Of a stretch of 64,000 nt of DNA, positions 45,501-59,135 are shown in pieces. The notes under the pieces were generated by a model that worked only from the letters and a program-made list of their open reading frames with translations, ran no database searches and was not told where the DNA came from. Position 1 is the first letter of the stretch. Every line of letters starts with the position of its first letter. A program made the translations under genes and the position numbers. Source of the stretch: Euryodendron excelsum (Eukaryota > Streptophyta > Magnoliopsida > Ericales > Pentaphylacaceae); assembly GCA_033060915.1 (NCBI GenBank), contig CM065383.1, forward strand, positions 9,922,501 to 9,986,500. Reading direction: 5' to 3'.

Positions 45501-47674
45501 TTTTTGTTAAGGATGTTTAGCTATTTTTTGGCCTTTGGTTATTTGATCCTAGAGGTCTTTGACATTTCAACAGTTCTTCCATTTTGTTCTGAAAACAAAG
45601 ATTTCTGGCTAACAGGGGCACCAGTCCACTGAAACTTATTTTTTGTTTGTACAATTTGGCTTGTTTAATTAAACTTCTTGGCTTGTTTAATGGATCATCT
45701 AAACTTCTTGGCGCGTTCATTCAAACTTCTGACACAAGTCAGTCCCACCTATGTGAGTGAATCAAAGCCCCTTGAAGCGGATCACTAAGATGCTAGAGAG
45801 TCAATTTTCTACTGCATGTTTTAGGAAATGAAATTCTTATCCCTCTAGCTTTCCTCCACCCCAATCCCTTCACTCTGCATTACTACTCAAGCATGAGAAG
45901 ACTAATTACTTACCGTCTAGGAGTGCTTCGGTCACCTCATCTCGTGTTACATTCAGTGCTCGCAATAGTATAGCTATGTTCTGTGCCTTCTTTGGGTCCA
46001 ACACTCTGTTTTCATGTTCAACCGGAGGGAGAACTGATCTTCTAGTTGCCTCTTTTGGAACTGAGTTTGTGGAATTACATCCAAAAAGTGTCTCCATCAT
46101 GTCCTCATTCAATCTAAAACAAGCCAAAATTGTTGTGAGGTCACAGATAGTACATAATTGGATGTACCATGGCATGTTCACGGGTATACTTACTGAAAGG
46201 AGCTTGATTTCAGCTGGTCCCACACTGTTGCTCGGTCCGAGGTTGCCCTTACTTTGTCCCAATGCAGGGGTTTCAACTTGGGTTTTAATCCATCTGCATC
46301 ATCAGCATCCGTCTTCTCTGAAGAACTGGCACCTTTGTTAGCTTCTTCATCAGGCCTTGTTTTCTCCTCGCCTGAATTGGATTTGGAGATAGGACTTCTT
46401 GATTGTGACTTTCTCAAATCTTGGGAAGGTATCCAGGGGACACTTGTTTCTGAAACTCCTAGTTTCAGCGGCATTGATAGTGGTGGCAGAGGTGGTGGCG
46501 GTGGTGGAGGGGGAACTTGGATTTTAGATGTTTGCACAGATTGGTTGTTGATTGCCTGCAGACGCGCCATATCAGGTGGTGGTGGCGGAGAAGAAAATTT
46601 TGGCCTTTTTGGAGAATATGAAAATGTTGGTGGACTGTACTGAAGTCGAAAGTCTTGGGCCGCCGGTTGAGAAGGTGGCGCTGCTGCTGCTGCTGCTGGT
46701 GGCGGTGGTGGAGGCATGATTGATGGAACTGAAAGGCGCGACTTGGGTGAAGTTCTCTTAGAATGAGGATGAGAACTAGTGTTGGCATGAGTTTCAGCTT
46801 TGGCCTGAGTCACCAAGCTAGTGTTATTAATTGGATAGCTTTGTCGTGAACCAGGCGTGTAAAACCCCTCGTCGTTGCTCACAGACGAGCCCTGTGGCGT
46901 GTAAAATGTCGTCTCATGGCTCTCCTCATCCGATGATGACATTGGTGGAGGCGAATTTATGGTCGGAAGGGGAGGCTTTGACAATGGTGGAAGCGGTTGA
47001 AGATCAGGACTTGGCCTATACCGATCTGATATTTTCACCGAGCTCAATTTACGGTATGGTGACCCATTTCCTCCGTTAGCCTCACTGACTGATGCCTGGC
47101 TCGACGGCTCGACGGTCCCAATATACAGAAAAGTAGAGGGTGCCGTTCTTGATTCGTCCTGAAACCTCTGTGAATTGCCTCCGACGAGCTTTTGAGACTC
47201 GCCAGGGTGCTTTGTCCTGTGCTTGTAGAGGTAGAATGCCAATGCTGACAACATGCCCAGTGTGACAATCCCGACTGATATAGCAATTGCCACTTTCTTG
47301 ACTGGTTTGGTTGGCTGTGCCTGTGTGGCAATTGGGTTTGCCACGGCGGTGCCATTGGCTGGGGATGGTGGTGGTTGGGCCTGATCTGGGGTCGGCCCGG
47401 TGGGTACCTCCGGGAAGAATGGCTGGTCAGGATTGGGAAAGCCTGGGCTGTTTGGCGGGGGTGGGGGCGGCGATTCTGGTGCCGGTGGCGGCGTGGAATT
47501 CACCGGAAACAGTGGCTGGTGGAGAATTCTTCTGGGACTCCCTTCTAGACCAGTCAAATCCTGAATTGTGTCAGAAGCAGACCCTCTTGCTGGTTGTTGT
47601 GGGACTAAGAAACACACAACAAAGTATAGAATCAAAAGGTGGCTTATATGATGATGATGACGATGAGCTTTCAT
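42535..47674 (-). CDS. Group I formin-like protein (FH family)
   Basis: Membrane-anchored actin nucleator: FH1 recruits profilin-actin and FH2 nucleates and caps filaments at the cell cortex. Exons in coding order: 47674-46194, 46113-45914, 43817-43576, 43326-42535; 2,715 nt, 904 residues plus stop. Introns are GT-AG with matching phases. Signal peptide at residues 1-31 ([13 protein letters not shown]), then a proline-rich ectodomain ([13 protein letters not shown] and [10 protein letters not shown]) that may contact the wall, a membrane span at about 128-150 ([20 protein letters not shown]), a cytosolic linker, FH1 polyproline near 325-415, and FH2 from [14 protein letters not shown] (about 466) to the C-terminus. 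FH2 landmarks include [31 protein letters not shown] and [17 protein letters not shown]. Closest by memory to AtFH6/FH11. Exon 4 has an alternative in-frame acceptor 30 nt upstream. A GA repeat lies 107 bp upstream of the ATG. Confidence 0.95.
43818..45913 (-). other. Intron 2 of the formin gene
   Basis: A long (2,096 bp) GT-AG intron inside the FH2 coding region, joining LLDG to [13 protein letters not shown]. No other gene is recognised in it. Confidence 0.85.
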
Positions 47675-47780
47675 GGCGCTCCTTTCTGGGTTTTTCCTCT
47701 TATATTCCTATCTTTCACCCAATTCATCCCTGATTTTGTGTTTTGCAATTGCAATTCCCTAATGGTCCAGTTGCCCAGCT

Positions 47781-47801
47781 AGAGAGAGAGAGAGAGAGAG
47801 A
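47781..47801. repeat. GA microsatellite in formin 5' leader
   Basis: Ten GA dinucleotides (CT on the gene strand), 107 bp upstream of the formin ATG. Confidence 0.9.
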
Positions 47802-50800
47802 ACGGAAGCTTCTTTCTGCTGCAAGATCTGGATGCTCTAATGGATGACATCAGCAGGATCCGCATTTTCTTTTCCTTTTTTTTTTTCTTTTTGCTTTTCT
47901 TGAGTAAAAAAATAAAGGCTTGTGTGGGCTCCTGTTTGGAGGTAAGGAATGCCACGTGGTAGTGACTATTTGAGCATCTACTTTTACCGGTGCTTTTAGA
48001 GTCAGTGGACGATGATGACCATGAAAGTGCTATGCAGCTGAGGCTTAGAACACCAGCATGCCCTTTTTCGTCCAATTATTTGTTTGCTATTACATTTTAC
48101 GGAGGGTTCTTTTATTGTTATTTTTATTTTTTTGTAGGGACAATTAATGTTTAGGCAATAAAAAAAACTTTGGTAGGAATAAGGTTCAATAACGAAATAT
48201 TAATCAAAAAATGAGAAGCTACCAAATGGACTAATATCGATTTTTAAATTGTATCATTTCGTGTTTAGTAATATATTCTCAATACTTGATTGGTATACTT
48301 TCATTTTGGGGTAACACTTTTGTAACTGAATTTCATTTACAACAAAATATTAGCTTGAAATCAAATTTCAGTTCTTGTGCATTAACCCTCTATTTGGATG
48401 AGGATATCTGAAATGAAGGGATTTTATGCGAAATTTTGTAAAATTATATGAAAAATATCAATGGAAAATAGATATATAAGTCTAATATAGAGGATTAAAT
48501 AGAGATAAAAGAGTTGTATTTTATAAAGATATCTGGATTTGAATTCTCTCAATTTCATAAATTAGAATGAAGATCTTTATTTTATAAAATTATTTATTTT
48601 TAAATAAATTTTAGATCAACTCATGTAAATCCTTTATTTTTATATTAGTTGATATTTCAATACCTCAATCAATAGAATGGAGATTTTCATTCTAATTCAT
48701 GGAATGGAGAGAATTCAAATCCTTGTACAATTATAATAATTTATGGAAGAATTTCAAATAATCATATTAAAAAAAATATTTTGAATCTGTCGATCTGAAA
48801 CTCTCAAATTTATTCTGGAAATTTAGATCTAAAATATCAAATTAAATTTAGAACTGTATTCCTTAATTCACTTATTTTATTTTATTTTTTCAGGGCCGTT
48901 ATATCCTCCGTCAAGACTATTCTACTTTTTATGCAATGTTCAGGTACAATGCTCTACAGTTCAACGTGGAAGAACGGGCCAATATACGGACACCTCGTTT
49001 TTTGCTGGCCCATGAAAGCTGTGGTGGAGGGCACCTCTTGTATCTTAATCAGATGTCGACTGAGGCTGGTTTTATTGATTAATGGCTGTAATTGAAGGTG
49101 ACATTTACTTTTACACAAATGCGGTGTTTGAATACAGACACATTTTCAATGCAATAGTCGTACTCAATTATTTTCATTCACATTCAAGCGTTGTATTTAG
49201 GAACGAGGACTCTTACGGTTGCAGATCAGTCACCGCTGACAGATCAATTGAATTTCACCATTAAATGATAAGGTCCAACTAATATGTCACTTATCAATTA
49301 GAGAGTGCGACTGTAGATAATATTTTTTTTTAGGCATTCATTCAATTAGGAGAGGTAAATCTTATAATAAAAAATATTAAAATGTTTAATACATTAAACA
49401 ATTGTACTTTATTTTAGCAAGAATTAGTTTTGCCTAAATAATGGTAATGGCCTGTAACTGGAAGGAGATTCCCATTCTATTAATTAAAACATTGATACGT
49501 TAACTAAAATAAAATTGAATAAATATAATTAGTTGACTTAAAATTTTTTTAAAATAAATGAATTTATGGTTATATTTAAGAAAATAAATTTTAATGTGAA
49601 ACACAATAATTTTAATAATATAAATGAGATGGCTTTATCTAATCGATTGATTGTTGTGTCCTAATAACAGAAACTAAAGCAGATAATCATTTTGAGTTCA
49701 CGAGAATTGGGGTTACTCCGTTGGTAGCTTATGATTATGGATTCAACTCACCATCTCCTCTTGAGGGCTTTGGTCCTTGCATTTATCCAAATAATAATAA
49801 TAATAATCTTAAATTTGCTATTAGGCAACATTAGGCTTAGGAAATTGCTAATCTTTCAAAAAAAAATTGTATAGAAAATGCTATCAGAATGATGTGGCAT
49901 GACATTTTTATAATTAAAAGCTATCTTGATGGGCGTTTTATTTTAAGGTAAATAACTCTCATTCGATTATATCATTTTGATAATAAATTTTGTATGTATT
50001 TTTCTGATTATATAATATTATCCTCAAACCAATCACAAGGTTATAACGGTAATGTGGAAGGAGAAGATTATGTGCCCAATTAACTTTTTCCATCTTCCTT
50101 TTTCTTTCTATGTTTGATCCACCGACCCTGAGCACACGTCCACGAGCATATGCTTTTTCGACCTTTATTTAACTTTCATTTCTTTTTCTCGCTGGGACGT
50201 TCATTGCAGAAGACAATATTATCCTTTTACAAGACCGTGCTAATTGCCCCTTAGTTTTGAAAAAATTACACATTCTACCACTCACGTCCTAGAAATTAGA
50301 CATAATCCCACCTTTATTTAATGAATTGTGTAATTGATTTTCCTGCCGTTGCTTGGCCAGCTGTAAAGGAGTGTGACAATGTGTTGTTGATATCATTATG
50401 TTATTGCTACTATAATTTTGATAAGATTTTAATTTTGATACACTGACAATATAAAATATTTTTACATAAAAAGAACATTAGAGTATGACATTGTCTTTTA
50501 AAATTTAAAAATAACATAAACAAACAAGATTTATAAACATATGTTGTATTTTAGTACCTGCTTATATAAAAATATTTTACACTATCAATGCATCAAAATT
50601 AAATTCTTTTCAAAATGCCTTTGTATGTGACAAAATGACTATAATGCCCTTAGGATAGAGAACATGATTATGAGTTACCCACATTCATTAAAATAAAACA
50701 TTAGTCTGAAAAAACATTAAAATTGTATTATTTTGAAAAACAAGCAAATTATTCCCTTAAGTCTAAATAATGCTACTTATAGTTAACTTTGAAATAAAAA

Positions 50801-50911
50801 TTAATTCTTTTAATCCTTCAAAAGTAATTTCAATCATTTTGACAAAGTAAACAAATTAATTTTCTTAAACATTAACAAGTCTTAAGTAATGTTAAATTAT
50901 GCTTAGAGGGA
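47802..50911. other. Intergenic, AT-rich, no gene recognised
   Basis: The left end is the formin promoter. The rest is AT-rich with only short open frames. Nothing else can be supported. Confidence 0.5.
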
Positions 50912-51451
50912 TACAGTGGCGGAGTCATAAAATTAATCCAGGGGGCAACTATTAATCGCAACTAAGAAATTTTTTTTTTTGTTTTAATCAACATTAAGAC
51001 ATTTTATTTCATATATTTTTATATATTAAATTTTACTAATATATAAATAGGTCTTTAAAGTAAAACAACTATTTAACGTGGACATTTATATATTTTCAGA
51101 AGAGAAAATTGAAAAACATTTCTAAAGCTATTGGTAAAATTATAATTTTTTAAAAATTTGAGGGGGTAAATTGAAAATTATTTCTAAATTGGAGGGGAAA
51201 ATATGTGAGTTTTCAAACTTTGAGAGGTAAAGAAAAAACTATCTCTATAGCATAGTCTAAAATAGGACTTTTTAAAATTTCATAGGGACATTTAAAAGTT
51301 GTTAAGAGGTAATGCTGAATTTTAGTTCGAAAACTATGTGTAAAAATAAAAATTTAAAAAGTTGAGAGGAAACAAGTGCCCTCTAAGTATTAGCTGGCTG
51401 AATATGCGTAATTTCGTCAAATCTCAAGGGTGGTCAGCCGCCTCCACTGTA
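50912..51451. mobile_element. Foldback element with CAGTGGCGG ends
   Basis: Left end TACAGTGGCGGAGTC; right end, reverse-complemented, TACAGTGGAGGCGGCT. The interior is non-coding with repeated AAATTTGAGGGG-type phrases (51156, 51189) typical of a widespread plant element of this kind. About 540 bp. Target duplication not evident. Confidence 0.6.
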
Positions 51452-51628
51452 AGAACAATGATAGTATGATCTAGGTCCTTGTCAAATTAATTTTAACTTT
51501 CATAAAGCAATGCATATTTACCATTGACCGAATAATTAATTACCTCGACAAATGCAACCAAATTCGCCCAGTATAATTTGCGGGGTAAAATATGAATGTA
51601 TTGGGCAGCCTTCTCAAATGGTAAATAT

Positions 51629-52004
51629 TAGGGCTGTTAAAAATTTTTGCCGATTCGTCTAACTTGACCGATCTAAATTGACCCGATATTAAATCAATTC
51701 AAACCGATTATCTTATTGATAAATAATCAGTGAATTTTAATTAATCTGATTACATTTGATTTGAGTGTTAAACATTTATTTCTCCAAAACAACCCAATTA
51801 ACCCGACCAAACCCGACTATTTTACACTAATAATTGATTTTTTTCACCTAATTCAAACTCGACCCGACTTGAACTGAACTCGAACCGATACAACCCGACT
51901 ATCCATCGAGTCAAAATCAAATTTTCATTTTTTCAACTCAAGAGCTTCGGGTTAAGTGTTGAATAGCCACCAAATTCAACTCACCCGACCGTGAACACCC
52001 CTAG
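51629..52004. mobile_element. Foldback element with TAGGGGTGTT ends
   Basis: Left end TAGGGCTGTTAAAAATT; right end, reverse-complemented, CTAGGGGTGTTCACGGTCGGG. The interior has many ACCCGA and CGGGT-like phrases. It resembles hAT-type MITEs with TAGGG ends. The right end is better preserved. Confidence 0.55.
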
Positions 52005-55000
52005 TGGATATCAATTATGTGCATTTGAAAGTTCTAAGGTGTCACAAGTTGCTAGTGGACTGATCTTGTGGAAGGCCCATACAAAATATGACAACAAGAG
52101 CATAAATGAAAGGACAGCCTTCATGCTAGGGCAACAATGGCAGTTGTCAAGGTAAAATACAACTATTTAAAGTAAATGTGCTCTAAGTTTGGCAATAGTT
52201 ACTGTCGCACAGGGCTGCCATAAATGAAATGATTAGAATAATGGTCATGAATCTATACTTATCCTAAAGGCCAGGGTGAGTAACCTCAGACTTGTTGATT
52301 GGTTGGGAATGCACAAAATAATTAAAAAAATTTGAAATCGAACTAATTTGACCTCTGGGTTCGGGTTTGTCGAGGTTATGTTTGGTTCTGGATCTTGAAA
52401 AGACTAATCTATATGTTTTGGTTCGAGTTTTGAATTAGCATATTTGAGATATGACTCAATCATTTGAAACCCAATTTGTATGCGACACAATCCTAAATAT
52501 ATGCCTTTCAAATATTTTTTTTCGTATTTAAACATTCTTAATTTGTTTTGTATGTTGTTGTTTTAAGTTTTTGAAAAATTTAACAACGTAAGATTGATGC
52601 TACTTGTTAAACTTTTTAAAAATAAATAAGATAATGTATAATAGAGGTGGAACAAGCCTAACTCCAATTGAACTAACTCGAACCATGAAACTATAACCGC
52701 TTCAAAGCAGCTTGGGTTAGTTTCGTTTTAGTTCTTAGTCCAATAATTAAGAATCAATCAAAATCGTTTTAATTTGAGCATAATACGAATCAACCTAGCA
52801 AGATGTGGCTCTTCCACGTCACTTTATCGATATTAATTATTTTCTCTCTGGTCAATTACGTAGAGCCTATTTATAATTACTCAAATTGGACTATAATTTT
52901 TTGGAAGGATTGTCGGTGTTGCCGTGTAGTTTAGCTGTTTGTGTCAATTGATTAAGAGAGGAAATCTGTCGGTGCTGGCTGTTCATTAGCAATTTAGCAT
53001 AACAATCACCACTATAAAACATGGATACCATTTGACAAAAGTGGATCCATAGATCACTATATATAGTTTATATTATTTTGGTGGGGTGATTGTTAAATCA
53101 GATTGTGGGGTGACCTGATCCGATGGAAGATAGCAAACAAAGCAGTGGCTTTCCTTGCCGCTTAGAGTTATACTTTTCCCGGTAGTTTAGCGGTAATTAT
53201 CTCTCGCTTTTGGTTTGACAAATTCAAGGATTACTAGCTTACGGGGGTAGCTCCAGTAGGTGGATTAGCTTAGTGAACTCAGATTAGGGGTTTAAAAAGC
53301 TCAATTTTTAATGGTATTTATGAATATATTCGCGTTAAAAGCCTCTGGATTGATGTATCTGTCCTACCTCTCAAAGCTTCACCCACAAAATAAGATTAAA
53401 AAATAGAATCCAAAATCCCAAAACATTAAATAAAGTCTTTTTTGTAACTCGTAGTTTTGTCTTAGTTGATCAAGTAAGTGTGTTTTTCACGTTGGCTAAC
53501 TCAAATTCAACTATTAGACCGATGTCCCAATGAATTTATTTCTTATGAATATCCTAATTTTAGTGTGAATAGCTTTCATTTGACCAAACTACGAGAGAAT
53601 TAGTTGACATGCACGTAAGTTAGTTCGGGCACCTTGATTGCAAATCCAAAAAAAATAAATGATTAATTACAAACACATTACCTAAATTATGACTCAGTAT
53701 CACTATACTTTCACAAACTCTAAAACATAACAAGTTGATCTATTTAACAACCAATTTTTATCAATCAACCTTTCTGGTTAGCAATCCGTTAGAAAATAGA
53801 TGAAAAATTGTTATTCGATTTGTACACGTTCACAAAAGTATAATTTTATACCTAAATTGATTTTACTTTGTTATAATAATTGTCAATAACTGAAACATCT
53901 CTTAAAATAGCATGTAAATATATAGGTAATATAAAAGGTATTTCAGTTATTAGAAAATTATTATAAAAAAATATAATTTAAATATAAAATAAACTTTTAT
54001 GAATACGTACAAGTTACATGTTAATTTTTTATCTCTTAACTGAATGCTAATATATTACAAACAGAAAGAGTTAATTAATACAAATTGATAATTCATGGAT
54101 CAACTTGTTACGTTTTAGAATTTAAAAACTATAATAATACTAAATTAGAGTTCAAGACTGTGCTTATAATTAATTAAAAAATAAATAAATAAAGCATTTT
54201 GCGGCTTATAGGCTATAGCTGCGATATGAGTTTGAGAAAATAGCAAATAGGGAGATATTGGGCTTACCGACTTTTTTGTTTGTTTGGTCCAACGGGAATG
54301 GGTTACAAAGTGGGGTAGGGGTAGCGCACCTAGGTGAAAGCGGATTCAATCTCAGGTCTTTATGACTGCACTTTACGAGTAAAATTAATTGGTACCTTTA
54401 ATTTTGCATTTTTTTTTTCTCACAAATTGATCATATTTTATTTGGTATGATTTTTTTAAATTTTTTTTATTTTTTTCAGAGAGTTATTTTTTTGTCTTTT
54501 TTACTTTTGCCAAATGCCAAAAATTTTTTGGAGGGTGTTAAGAAATTGACGTTTGAACAAAAAATTCACTAAAAATGAAAAAGTTATTTGAAAAAAAAAG
54601 AAAAAGCATACCCTTCTATTTGAATAATTGAATTCCATAGCCCTTTTTCTCGATCTCTCTCTTCTTAATTTGTCTGGCTGACAATTGCTTTTTATAGGCG
54701 GATCTTTGGGCAATATTAATATTGAAAAGCTTTGGTGGTTGAGTCACAGTGTAACAGCGACGTATGAAGAAAGCCGTTTCACAATCTATCCAGCACGTTA
54801 AGCATCTACTACCTTGCTTTCTGACTATGCAAATGTGATGCCTTTTTCCCATTCTGCCATGCTCGATGATGCATCTTCATCTTTTTGGGAGACTCCTTTT
54901 GCACCCATTAAGATCGCTCTATTGTGATTTAGATGTTGAGTAATTCTAAAATACGGAAACATACATGCTACTCGCGAGATAAAAGTTGTTTTAATTGTAA

Positions 55001-56603
55001 TTTAAAATTACGACTTTGAAAAACAAAATTAGTTCACTCGCAGGTTAGATAAGACTATGTATTTGATCTCCTTTCAATTCTATATTATTCTGGGTTAAAA
55101 AAAAAAAAATGGTGCAATTGAAGCCTCTTGATGGGAAGGATTGAGCAATTCACTAGGTCTCGTCACACTGCATGCTCCATCATACCTCCCCACGTTGCTT
55201 GGTCAATCATTATTATTCATGTTGTTCATTAAGTTTACCCGATTATGTGAAAGATGGCTTTATACAAATTTGAGAAAGTAATCAATTGCAGAACTATACA
55301 TCTTGAGAAAAAAAAATGTTAGTGTTTTCCAAAATGAGATGCATTTACAATCCTTCCAAATTTAGCCACAAAGCAATTTAAAAGAAGAGAAATGTTTTAC
55401 ATAAACCCTTTTTTTTTTACCTACTTTTTTACTTACTAAACACAAGTGAATGAGTTTGACATGTATTTATTAATATAAGTCTCACATGTATTGTGTTTAA
55501 TCGATAAAAAAATAGATAAAAAGGAGTTTATCTACAACATTACTCCATAAATAAATAATAGAATGTGTATGCAGGGGTAACTTTCTATAAGTTTAAGTGC
55601 TTTTGTATTCTATTTAAGAGTTGGTTGAGTGGTCAAGACTTGAAGCATTGGAGTCTGTTCCCTTTACGTTTAGTTTAGAATTTAAATTTTTTGTGAAAAA
55701 AGTAAAGTCTCTATTTCTTTTACTTTTCTTTTTTTCACCGAAAATTTAGATTCCAAACGGAGAAGACTCAAGTTCAAAACTTCAGAAGTGCTATTAACTT
55801 TTTCAAATTACTCACATAATTTTTAATTTGATAATTACTTTATTTATATAGAATAAAAAAATTATAATAAAATTAGTTACGCACAAGCCGTACACCCGGT
55901 CGTTAAAAAAAAGGAGAAGGTGTTTTGCATACAACATGACCAAAGCAGCATCAGAAACCTCCGAGACCGAAAATGCCTAGAGTCCTAGACGCGAATTACC
56001 AGCAACACGATTTTGGAGAAAAGACTTAAAAGGATCGGGTCCCACAATAGTACAAGTAATTTTGTCTTTTGCATGGCCTAGTACTCATAGTGTGCAATTA
56101 ACAATGTATTCGTTGTTGTGAGAAATGCCTTTATTATCCTACTAGTGGTGGTTAAAGCTTTCTTTTAATATTTATGTTGGGGAGTGGACAACATAAACCT
56201 TGTTATTTTACATATTCAAGGCCATCAAAGGGCATTTCCAATTCACAAGAAAAAACATGCTTTGTATATAATTAATTGGATCCCAAATCAGACAAGATCA
56301 AGAGAGGGCGTTGATAATTTGACTCGTGTGTTCGATATTATCTGATCAAATTTTGCTGCGAAATTTTTTTTTGTAACGTTATAAAATTATTGTTTATATT
56401 TTGATGACGAATGCTGGCATCAATCAACAATAGGTGCATAACCGTGATTGATGGCACTCCTTATATCTTTGATTTATATTTCGTCATATATCACATTGAC
56501 CAGTATTTGAGCTATGATAGGCATCACTGTTTTCCAAATTTAAAAAGAAAAACAAAAAGAAGAAAAAAAATAATTTGAAATCAATTGTGACGTTAAAAGT
56601 CTT
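52005..56603. other. AT-rich intergenic region, no gene recognised
   Basis: No exon, RNA gene or clear repeat that I can support. Short tRNA-like phrases (for example TTGGTTGAGTGGTCAAGACTT at about 55621) are too degenerate to call. Confidence 0.5.
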
Positions 56604-56792
56604 GGAGTGTGTTGGATACTTGAAGAGAAAATAAATAAATAAAAAGACTATTCTTTTCTCTTATTTGATTTGTAGTGTGAAAAATTATTTTTTTATTTTT
56701 TATTTTTTTAATAAACCAAATTTTCTTTTTATTTCCCTTTTATTTCTCCCGCTCTACTTTTCCATTTCCTTTCGTAGCATCAAACACCCACA
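56604..56792. mobile_element. Foldback MITE-like element
   Basis: Left end GGAGTGTGTTGGATACTTGAAG, purine-rich arm; right end, reverse-complemented, GGGTGTTTGATGCTACGAAAGG. Same overall plan as the elements at 12158 and 31225. Confidence 0.5.
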
Positions 56793-56859
56793 CATGGCAT
56801 TGCGCCATCAGAGATTCGAAAAAAGGCAACAAAAAAAAAAAAGAAAAAAAAAGGCTTGA

Positions 56860-57290
56860 CCAGGCTATATAAACCTGGTAGTCCAACGGGGCCCAATAGT
56901 TGGTCCGCAGTTCGCCATTAGTGGGTCCCAACATTCCATGACCTACAAACGTTTTCCCGCGGGGCCCCGAAGGTATACTGGCCCCGTCCTTTACCCAATT
57001 CTGCAGGACGGTACCGTTTTCACTCATCTGCAGACTGCAATTGCTCCTCCAGTCCCCCTCGTGATCGTACTCTGGTTCAACTGTTCGAGGAGAGAAAACC
57101 CAGCTGGACTCCACAGTAGAAAACGACGCTCTCTATCTCTCTCTCTCTCTCTCCATTCGTTGGGTTACACACTGTTTGGGCCTTGGGGCTTCACAAACCA
57201 TACTGCCCACGCCCCAATGTTTCATTCCTCCACGCGTCCCTATGACCATCACTTTTTCGCATTCTGACATCTTTGCCCCTCCCTCTATTC
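56860..57290. promoter_or_regulatory. GC-rich segment with TATA box and CT tract (possible promoter)
   Basis: In otherwise AT-rich DNA this stretch is GC-rich. On the plus strand GGCTATATAAACC (56863-56875) is followed by the GC-rich part and by a CT tract (57138-57154), an arrangement seen in plant core promoters and leaders. Both strands carry open frames of about 110-124 codons, but neither resembles a known protein. No downstream gene is recognised. Confidence 0.35.
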
Positions 57291-57655
57291 TTTCCAATTT
57301 CCCTCTGTGCCACTGTGCAGTTCCTTTCTAGCACAACATTTTGCTTGTCTGGCATTGTACTGCGAGACCATGTGATTTTTCAACTAAAAGGAAAGAACAG
57401 TTTCAGCAACAAGGTACAACAATGCAAAGTTAGAGGGCAACATAAATAATTTGTCCAGGAATTAGGCAATAAGCGCTGCTTCATGACTTGCTTTGCACTC
57501 TGATACTTGCCTTCTGGCTTTCTTTTGTGTTGGTATCGTTGGATCACGAGTTTAGGGTTGATCGGGGTGTGGGCTCGTATGATAGTCCTGTTAATTCCTG
57601 AACCAGGTCACTCAAGCCTCTTGATTATAAAGAGGGTGAAAATCAAGGATAGGCA

Positions 57656-57826
<171 letters not shown>

Positions 57827-59135
57827 TGAGCTTGCTGGTAGTTTATGTAATAAATGTAATCAAGCTGTCATGTTTTGTCATAAATGTGCTAAAAGTATTT
57901 ATAGTGGGTAGTGATTAACATAGTGTGAACATGTAGTGTCCATCGACTAGATAGGCCTAAACCCTACCATCATGACTTGGAGAGGCTATATCAGGGTTGT
58001 GGTCGGGTGATTGGATATGCAATCTGCTATGGTGTCAAGCACTTATCCAGTCATGGTGCGCCACGTGTCTGCTATATTAAATGTGAGTCGAACCAGCATT
58101 TAATGCTTAAGATATGGTACTTGAGTGGATCTGAGGGTGGATCTCTCTCTCTTAGCTGGTTGATGGGACTGGTCTCCAGTGAGCTTGTAGGGCGCGTGGC
58201 TCAACAATCTCTTTGGTTCTAGCCTCTATTCCACTGCCCATGGAGATGGGTCTCGAACAAGAGTGAATTAAGTTAGGAGGTTAAGGACCTGAGCCGGGTA
58301 GATGCTGAGACGTAGGGCCTTATGGCGTACTAGGCATGAAGCCTGTCTCGCACGGATGCTCGCTTTGGCTGGAACCATGCAGGCGCGAGGCTTGGCTTAA
58401 GTGAAACTCTTGGAGGTGTTTGTACGAGACTAAAGATGGGGCGCTAAGCATGTCGCAAGGGTGAGGTGCCGAGCCGGTCTATCAAAGCATTGTTTGACCA
58501 ATGTTTAACTTTGAAGTGCCCATGGGATCCATGTGGTCTGCCAGGTAAACAGGTGCTTGCCACGTGGCGTCCACTAATGGGCGTACCTACATTAGCCCCC
58601 CTGTACGCCTGTGGCTTTTTAGCCAATAGGTGCACCCGTGCATGTCACGTGGTGGGGCAAATGATGTGATTGTTGCTAGTACCGGTTGGGCACGAGCCCC
58701 CGGTTAAAGGCTGGTGTGACCGTTGGAAGTGATGATTGCAATGACCAGTCGTTTGAAACCATTTTTGGGCTACCACGTATCCAAGGCCATTATATTTGTC
58801 ATTAATGCTAACGGCTACCGTTTATGATTTCTGACTGTTACGAGCTGATCGACGCGACCGTTTGACGGTTGAAGGACACGACGATTGATGATAGTCATCA
58901 TTGCTGCGACTATTCATTTTTGAGTCACTGGTTGAGAGGTATAAAAAGTTTCATTGGCCTCAATTCCATACTTTCGAACTTTTGACCTTCGGCTTAGGCA
59001 CTCATGATTCTATGCTTTTTGTCCTCTTCAATTGTTCTTCAAGATTCTTTGAGTTCTGTCTGTGTGTGTCAAGAGGTTTTTCGAGCGTCCAAACTTTGAT
59101 TTTTTACATGCTTTGATCATTTGCTAATACTGAGG

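Noticed and set aside
46254..47733. Plus-strand Gly- and Val-rich open frames
   Set aside because: These are shadows of the formin exon 1 proline-rich coding sequence: CCN codons read backwards as GGN.
49715..49760. Possible tRNA or SINE B box (GGATTCAACTC)
   Set aside because: Only one weak box, no paired A box at the right distance and no cloverleaf.
55617..55660. tRNA-like phrase TTGGTTGAGTGGTCAAGACTT
   Set aside because: It resembles a tRNA-Leu/Ser A box, but no acceptor stem, anticodon arm or B box could be assembled.
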